Shown here: positions 59,834 to 64,000 of the stretch, piece after piece
Position numbering within the stretch: the stretch's first letter is position 1
Layout of the letters: the number at the start of each line of letters is the position of its first letter
Assembly (NCBI GenBank): GCA_035541895.1
Contig: DATKMK010000011.1
Location: 62,001 to 126,000 of the forward strand
Reading direction: 5' to 3'
Origin: DATKMK01 sp035541895
Lineage (GTDB): Bacteria > Desulfobacterota > Binatia > HRBIN30 > JACQVA1
Length of the DNA stretch: 64,000 bases
Notes under the pieces: model-generated
Told to the model about the DNA's origin: nothing
Databases searched by the model: none
What the model saw: the letters and a program-made list of their open reading frames with translations, nothing else
Translations under genes and position numbers: made by a program

Positions 59834-60450
59834 TGGCGACCCAAGCGGTTATTCGCCATTTCGAGCGCGTGGCCCTCGACTACCCGCATCTGCGCGAACG
59901 GTGGCCGCTCGGTCGTTGGCGGCGGCATGAAGAGCATGCCGTGGCGGCGCTCGCGCAGATCGCGCCCGGCGAGCGCGTGCTCGACGTCGGCTGCGGCGAC
60001 GGAGTTACGCTGACCTGGTTGGCGCGGGTGGGCGCGCGAGCGGTCGGCGTCGACGTCACGCGGCCGATGGCCGCGCACTGCCGGCGCCGTGGCTTCGATG
60101 TGTGTGTGCAAGACATGGAGCGGCTGGGGTTTCGCGCGTGCTTCGATTGGGTGCTGTGCATCGGCGCGATGGAGTTCACCGCCCAGCCGGTGCTAGCGGT
60201 GCAGTCGTTCGCCACGTGCCTGCGACCCAGCGGCCGATTGGCGCTGCTCTTTCCACGGCGCAACCTGCTGGGCGGTCTGTACGCCGCGTACCATCGGACG
60301 CACGGGATTCGCGCACGGCGGTTTTCCCGCGAGGAGATCACCGGCTTGCTGAGGGTCGTGGGGCTTGAAGTCGAGGCCTGGCGGGATTGTGCATTGTCGA
60401 GTGTATGCCGGGCGCGGCAGGCTGGCGCGGACGGCGCGAGGCCAACGTGA
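59833..60450 (+). CDS. Class I SAM-dependent methyltransferase
   Basis: A 205-residue protein starting at ATG 59833, sharing one base with the previous stop (TGATG). The SAM site is VLDVGCGDGVTLTWLARVG with the acidic VGVDVT after beta-2, and CIGAMEF as the motif IV region. The overall pattern is Methyltransf_11/UbiE-like. The substrate is unknown. Its place between polysaccharide genes suggests a sugar or lipid carrier target. Confidence 0.88.
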   Translation: MATQAVIRHFERVALDYPHLRERWPLGRWRRHEEHAVAALAQIAPGERVLDVGCGDGVTLTWLARVGARAVGVDVTRPMAAHCRRRGFDVCVQDMERLGFRACFDWVLCIGAMEFTAQPVLAVQSFATCLRPSGRLALLFPRRNLLGGLYAAYHRTHGIRARRFSREEITGLLRVVGLEVEAWRDCALSSVCRARQAGADGARPT

Positions 60451-61286
60451 AACCGTTCTTGCTCACCTTCGACGTCGAGGAATTCGACTTGCCAGTCGAG
60501 TTGGGGCATCAGCTCGACATCGATCAGCAACTCGGGGTGACCGAAGAAGGTTTGGAAAAGATCCTGCCACTGCTCGCCAAGCATACAGTGGTCTCGACCT
60601 TTTTCGTCACGGCCCAGTTCGCTCGCGCGCGGCCCGATGCGGTCCGCGCGATCACGGCCGCAGGCCACGAAGTCGCGTGCCACGGACTGACGCACCGGGA
60701 CGACTATAATGCGCTTGCTCGCGAAGTCGCGACCCAGCGACTGCGGACGGCACGGTCGATCCTCGCCGAGGTGAGCGGCCGTGAAATCGGCGGACTACGT
60801 ACGCCGCGCTTCCAGTCATGCGCGTGCAGCATCATGCGCGACGCTGGCTTCACCTATGACGCGTCGGCTCATCCAACCTTGATCCCGGGGCGATACAACG
60901 GATTGCGGCTGTCGCGTTCACCGTGGTGGGACGAAGGTATCCTGCGCGTGCCGATTTCCGTGCTACCGGCGATTCGGCTGCCGATATCGTGGTTGTGGTA
61001 TCGCACGCTCGGTCCATGGCTGGGAACGCTTGGTGGCCGCGCCGCCTGTTTTGGCGCCCCCTACTTGCACGTATACTTCCATCCGTGGGAGGCGATCGAC
61101 ATTCGGCGCTTTGGCGTTCCGCGCGCGCTGGCCGTGCGCACCGGCGATAGGTTCATCGACGCCCTGGATTATTTGGTTGCGTGGGCGAAGCTGCACTTCA
61201 CTCGGTCAACCGTGGGGGACTTCGTTAACGCGTACTGCGTCGCGGTTGATGGCGTCGCGACACCCGTATCGCTCTCGACGCGTTGA
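60447..61286 (+). CDS. Polysaccharide deacetylase-family protein
   Basis: A 279-residue protein starting at GTG 60447, overlapping the methyltransferase stop by 4 bp (GTGA). It is of the NodB-fold subgroup often found in exopolysaccharide loci (DUF3473-type): LTFDVEEFD with the catalytic and metal-binding Asp, STFFVTAQFA, GHEVACHGLTHRD (HxxxH metal site), GLRTPRFQ and YLHVYFHPWE at the end. It removes N-acetyl groups from a surface polymer. It closes the operon of GT fusion, HEAT protein and methyltransferase; the tRNA promoter begins within its last codons. Confidence 0.9.
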   Translation: MKPFLLTFDVEEFDLPVELGHQLDIDQQLGVTEEGLEKILPLLAKHTVVSTFFVTAQFARARPDAVRAITAAGHEVACHGLTHRDDYNALAREVATQRLRTARSILAEVSGREIGGLRTPRFQSCACSIMRDAGFTYDASAHPTLIPGRYNGLRLSRSPWWDEGILRVPISVLPAIRLPISWLWYRTLGPWLGTLGGRAACFGAPYLHVYFHPWEAIDIRRFGVPRALAVRTGDRFIDALDYLVAWAKLHFTRSTVGDFVNAYCVAVDGVATPVSLSTR

Positions 61287-61311
61287 CAAGCCGGAACGCT
61301 TCTCCTATCGT
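61283..61311 (+). promoter_or_regulatory. Promoter of tRNA-Gly
   Basis: TTGACA (61283) and TATCGT (61306) lie 17 bp apart, 26 bp before the tRNA. This is a near-consensus sigma70-type promoter overlapping the end of the deacetylase gene. Confidence 0.65.
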
Positions 61312-61337
61312 TCCGACCGTTGCAGCTCCCACCTGTG

Positions 61338-61413
<76 letters not shown>

Positions 61414-61614
61414 TCCAAACGATTCTCAGGATTTCTGCGCGCTCGGACAAGGTTCCCAGGTTCCAGTGCTGGGCTGGACTTCACCGCCGAGTGGACGCTC
61501 AGCTTTGCGGCCGGCGCCACCAATGTGCCATGTGTATTCTTCAGTTCCACCCAGGCTTCATCCCCACGCGGATCACCCATTGCTCTCGTCGGTGATTGTG
61601 ATATGCGCTAAACG

Positions 61615-61632
61615 CTTCGCAATTTTGCGAAG
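61615..61632 (+). promoter_or_regulatory. Palindromic operator before the toxin-antitoxin pair
   Basis: CTTCGCAA-TT-TTGCGAAG is a perfect 8+2+8 inverted repeat, 18 bp before the toxin start. HigA-type antitoxins repress their own operons by binding such sites. The sequence between the tRNA and here (61414-61614) shows no gene. Confidence 0.5.
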
Positions 61633-61650
61633 CTGCGTGGAGGTTCGTGG

Positions 61651-62028
61651 TTGCCGAGAATCGAGGTTGTTTTCTTCCGCGAGAACGATGGAAGCGTGGC
61701 GCTCGTCGACTGGTTTGCCGCGCTGCCGCCGGTGGCACGCGCCAAGTGCCAAGTTCGTCTCGAGCGGCTTGAGGAACTCGGCCATGAGTTGCGCCGACCT
61801 GAGGCAGACTATCTCCGTGACGGCATCTACGAGCTACGCGCCAAGCACGCTGGGGTGAACTATCGCATGTTGTACTTCTTCCACGGGCGCGCCGCGGCAA
61901 TTGTCTCTCACGGCATCATGAAACAACAAGCCGAGGTTCCGCCCAAAGACATCGAGAAGGCCGTCCAGCGAAAAGTGGCGTTCGAAGCTCACCCGCAACG
62001 ACACACGTTCATTCCGCCGGAGGATTGA
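61651..62028 (+). CDS. higB: HigB/RelE-superfamily toxin (Gp49-like)
   Basis: A 125-residue protein from TTG 61651 (GGAGG 7 bp upstream). It follows the phage-derived Gp49/HigB pattern: DWFAALPPVARAKCQVRLER, LRDGIYELRAKHAGVNYRML with conserved Arg/Tyr, YFFHGRAAAIVSHGIMKQQA, and KDIEKAVQRK. Family members cut mRNA at the ribosome. The toxin-first order with the XRE antitoxin 3 bp behind is that of higBA. The toxin is about 10-25 residues longer than typical HigB. Confidence 0.87.
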   Translation: MPRIEVVFFRENDGSVALVDWFAALPPVARAKCQVRLERLEELGHELRRPEADYLRDGIYELRAKHAGVNYRMLYFFHGRAAAIVSHGIMKQQAEVPPKDIEKAVQRKVAFEAHPQRHTFIPPED

Positions 62029-62031
62029 CCC

Positions 62032-62355
62032 ATGACCAAGAGAAAGAACACCTCAGCTGCGCTCCAGTATGTCCACCGTCGCTTCTTCGCCGGACGCCCC
62101 AAGCGTTTGGCGGAGCTGGAGGAGGCCCGCGCCAGCGCAGAGGTCGGCCGCAAAGTCTACGAGCTACGCACGAAGGCAAAGCTGACACAGAAGGAACTTG
62201 CCGCCCGAGTAGGCACCACACCGTCCGTCATCTCGCGACTTGAAGACGACGACTACGAGGGTCACTCGTTGGCCATGCTGCATCGCATCGCCACAGCCCT
62301 CAACAAGCGAGTCGAAATCCGATTCGTGCCGCTCAAAGGCAAGCGTGCCGCGTGA
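62032..62355 (+). CDS. higA: HigA-like XRE-family antitoxin
   Basis: A 107-residue protein starting 3 bp after the toxin stop. The helix-turn-helix lies at about 43-95: KVYELRTKAKLTQKELAARV, GTTPSVISRLEDDDYEGHSL, AMLHRIATALNKRVEIRFVP. It neutralises the toxin and represses the pair, probably at the palindrome at 61615. It stands within the tRNA-bounded island. Confidence 0.9.
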   Translation: MTKRKNTSAALQYVHRRFFAGRPKRLAELEEARASAEVGRKVYELRTKAKLTQKELAARVGTTPSVISRLEDDDYEGHSLAMLHRIATALNKRVEIRFVPLKGKRAA

Positions 62356-62460
62356 GTAACTCGAACGTCCGCGGATTCACCGTCGCTCAATTTACGAGAG
62401 CCTGCCGTTTGCAAACTCGGGCTGGGAACCGTCCGATGGTTTCGGGCTTCGACGGGATCT

Positions 62461-62479
62461 TTCGGGACAATTCGGGACA
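62461..62479. repeat. Direct TTCGGGACA repeats near the island's right end
   Basis: TTCGGGACA occurs twice, one base apart, about 80 bp before the right copy of the 46-bp repeat; TTCGGGCTT lies 20 bp earlier. Short direct repeats at this distance are often integrase arm-binding sites. No gene is supported from 62356 to 62702. Confidence 0.35.
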
Positions 62480-62559
62480 GCGATCGATCCTGGGCGATCA
62501 TCCGAAACAGCTACTTCTTCCCTGATTTTCGCGGCTTTCCGCGTCGCCGCTTCCCGGGG

Positions 62560-62605
62560 TTCCCAAGCTGGACGTCGCCGGTTCGACCCCGGTCGCCCGC
62601 TCTTT
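62560..62605 (+). repeat. Second attachment-site copy (3' half of tRNA-Gly)
   Basis: This is identical over 46 bp to 61368-61413. The sequence before it (CGGGG) does not continue the tRNA, so this copy is only the 3' half and is not a functional tRNA. It marks the far boundary of the island. Confidence 0.85.
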
Positions 62606-62702
62606 GTCTACTCTCGTTGGGCAACCAAAGCGCGCAATCGTGAACAATCGAGGACATCCGAAGGGCGGCGGCACATGGCTTTTCGACCTTTTGCTCAGCG
62701 CA

Positions 62703-64000
62703 TCAGCTCATCGTCGCCGGCTGTCCCGTCGCTTCGAGCACGCGCTGCCAGACCAGGTCTTGCGGGTCGAGCTGGCCGCGCTGCGCGACTACCAGCGGGA
62801 TCGGTACGTGGGTGAAGTGCTGGTTCCAATACCCGACCATCATGTTGGTGCGCCCGGCCATGCCGGCGTGCACGGCATGCTGCCCGAGCGCGAGACAGAA
62901 CTCGGCGTCGATCGAGTTCGCGGGCTGACTGCGAATGCTGTAGCTGGGGTCGAAGTAGCGGATGGTCACCTCGGTCTGGCGCGCAGCGAAGTACTCGGCG
63001 ATTTGATCCTTCAGAAACGTGCCGATGTCGCCGAGCTTCACATTGCCCGACGCGTCGTGCTGGTTGTCGTCGGGCCGCCGGACTAACTCCTGGCCTGCGC
63101 CCTCGGCCACCACGATCACCGCGTGATGCTTGCGTTCGAGCCGGTGTTCGAGTGCGCGGAGCAGGCCCGCGTGGCCATCGAGCACAAACGGTACTTCCGG
63201 AACGAGACAAAAGTTCACGTCGCAACTGGCGAGGGTTGCATGCGCGGCGATGAAGCCGGAGTGCCGGCCCATCAACTTGACCAACCCGATGCCGTTCCAC
63301 GCGCCGAGCGCTTCCTGATGCGCGCTGTTGATGACCGCTCGCGCCGCTTCCACCGCGGTGGCGAATCCGAAGCTGCGCGCGATCCACGGAATGTCGTTGT
63401 CGATCGTCTTGGGAACGCCGATGACACTGATGCGCCGGCCACGCCGGGCGATCTCCGTGCTCAGCGCACTGGCGCCGCGTAGCGTTCCATCGCCGCCGAT
63501 CACGAACAGGATCCCGATCCGGTCTTGTTCGAGGGTATCGACCATGTCCGCGACATCTTGTGGTCCGCGCGATGAGCCGAGAATCGTGCCGCCGAATTCG
63601 TGAATGCGATCGACCGACTCGGGGGTGAGCATCATCGGCTCGTAACCCCGCTGCGACGCGAGGCCCGCATAGCCGTAACGGAACCCGCGCACGCCGCTGA
63701 CGCCGAAGGTGTAGGTCAGCGTCAAGACGATCGAGCGAATCACGTTGTTGATACCCGGACACAGCCCGCCGCAGGTCACGATGCCGCACGCCACCGTTGC
63801 GGGATTGAAGTAGATCGTCTCCCGCAAGCCGGCCGGCTCGAACGCCGGCAACGGCTGCCCGGATTGGACACACGCCTGCAAATCCGCCGCATCCGCGGAG
63901 AGGACGATGCCGCGCGCCTCATCGATGAACGGCATCGTTGCGCTGCGACGCGGAACCGGAATCTCACAGCGTCCCAACGTCGACACCTTCAGGTCTTTAG
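62703..64000 (-). CDS. pfkA: ATP-dependent 6-phosphofructokinase, long (TP0108-like) type, 5' end probably cut off
   Basis: The frame is open from the stop at 62703 to the window edge. A GTG at 63986 would give 427 residues, but the sequence before it (KDLKVSTLG) fits the family's start, so the true start is probably just outside. Marks: GIVTCGGLCPGINNVIRS, FVIGGDGTLRGA (GGDGT, the ATP rather than pyrophosphate form), GVPKTIDNDIPW with the catalytic Asp, and GLVKLMGRHSGFIAAHA. It phosphorylates fructose 6-phosphate in glycolysis. This clade resembles plant and spirochaete enzymes more than E. coli PfkA. Confidence 0.93.
   Translation of the reverse strand, partial: KDLKVSTLGRCEIPVPRRSATMPFIDEARGIVLSADAADLQACVQSGQPLPAFEPAGLRETIYFNPATVACGIVTCGGLCPGINNVIRSIVLTLTYTFGVSGVRGFRYGYAGLASQRGYEPMMLTPESVDRIHEFGGTILGSSRGPQDVADMVDTLEQDRIGILFVIGGDGTLRGASALSTEIARRGRRISVIGVPKTIDNDIPWIARSFGFATAVEAARAVINSAHQEALGAWNGIGLVKLMGRHSGFIAAHATLASCDVNFCLVPEVPFVLDGHAGLLRALEHRLERKHHAVIVVAEGAGQELVRRPDDNQHDASGNVKLGDIGTFLKDQIAEYFAARQTEVTIRYFDPSYSIRSQPANSIDAEFCLALGQHAVHAGMAGRTNMMVGYWNQHFTHVPIPLVVAQRGQLDPQDLVWQRVLEATGQPATMS

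Larger units (their letters stand above)
61414..62605 (+). mobile_element. 1.2-kb tRNA-bounded island carrying a toxin-antitoxin pair
   Basis: The unit between and including one copy of the 46-bp repeat is 1,192 bp. It holds a HigB-like toxin and a HigA-like antitoxin gene and no integrase, so it is either the remnant of a larger integrated element or a satellite moved by an integrase encoded elsewhere. Directly repeated TTCGGGACA units near its right end may be recombinase arm sites. Confidence 0.65.

Noticed and set aside
62560..62605. A second tRNA gene
   Set aside because: Only the 3' half is present; the bases before it cannot form the D-arm or acceptor strand. It is an att copy.

Overview
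The window is GC-rich, densely coded chromosomal DNA from a Gram-negative bacterium. Evidence for this includes an Mla lipid-transport operon, outer-membrane porin and lipoprotein signals, and a MurE with the meso-DAP signature. Secreted proteins with paired EF-hand (dockerin-like) motifs, FG-GAP and NHL repeats and Thr/Ser/Pro stalks, beside P450, cyclase, SnoaL, GST and SDR genes, recall uncultured soil lineages once filed under Deltaproteobacteria, such as Candidatus Binatota. That placement is inference from gene style only.

Layout. 1-9.2 kb (all minus strand): a 3'-truncated, Tat-exported type II DMSO-reductase-like molybdoenzyme; an FNR-like regulator; RNase E/G; and the operon mlaE-mlaF-mlaD-lipoprotein. 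9.2-23.4 kb: an exported-protein block containing an FG-GAP protein, a decayed FG-GAP/MauG junction, two dockerin-like proteins, a 1,848-residue NHL-repeat lipoprotein carrying CxxCH and CX4CH motifs, and a vanadium-haloperoxidase-type lipoprotein. 23.6-35.8 kb: small-molecule and stress enzymes (universal stress protein, cyclase-family hydrolase, alpha/beta hydrolase, secernin-like peptidase, SnoaL protein, a redoxin with an in-frame TGA at its redox-active Cys position, P450, GST, SDR, AarF/UbiB kinase, GH13 glucosidase). 35.8-37.3 kb: a MmgE/PrpD protein. 37.4-47.5 kb: an iron block with fur, a cytochrome c-FTR1 fusion, an FMN-binding protein, ApbE, a four-helix membrane protein, a zinc-ribbon protein, a porin, a di-haem peroxidase-like lipoprotein, bfd and bfr. 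Near-identical Fur boxes precede the FTR1 gene and bfd. 48-55.5 kb: an exported cyclohexadienyl dehydratase-chorismate mutase fusion, murE, and a long GAF/coiled-coil/pseudo-receiver protein. 55.6-61.3 kb: surface-polysaccharide genes (GmhA-like isomerase, GT2-GT39-type fusion, HEAT protein, methyltransferase, deacetylase), the last four translationally coupled. 61.3-62.6 kb: tRNA-Gly(CCC) whose 3' end is duplicated as a perfect 46-bp repeat around a HigBA-like toxin-antitoxin pair. 62.7 kb to the end: a 6-phosphofructokinase running off the edge.

The strongest unusual signals are: (1) a probable selenoprotein, with the UGA at 28596 followed by a 6-bp stem and GGUCU loop like the E. coli fdhF SECIS; (2) the tRNA-bounded 1.2-kb toxin-antitoxin island; (3) the Fur-box-linked haem/flavin/FTR1 iron locus, which may be one periplasmic redox iron-uptake machine; and (4) several decay scars (MauG/FG-GAP junction, P450 stump) and small dispersed repeats, one of which supplies the N-terminus of the GH13 gene.
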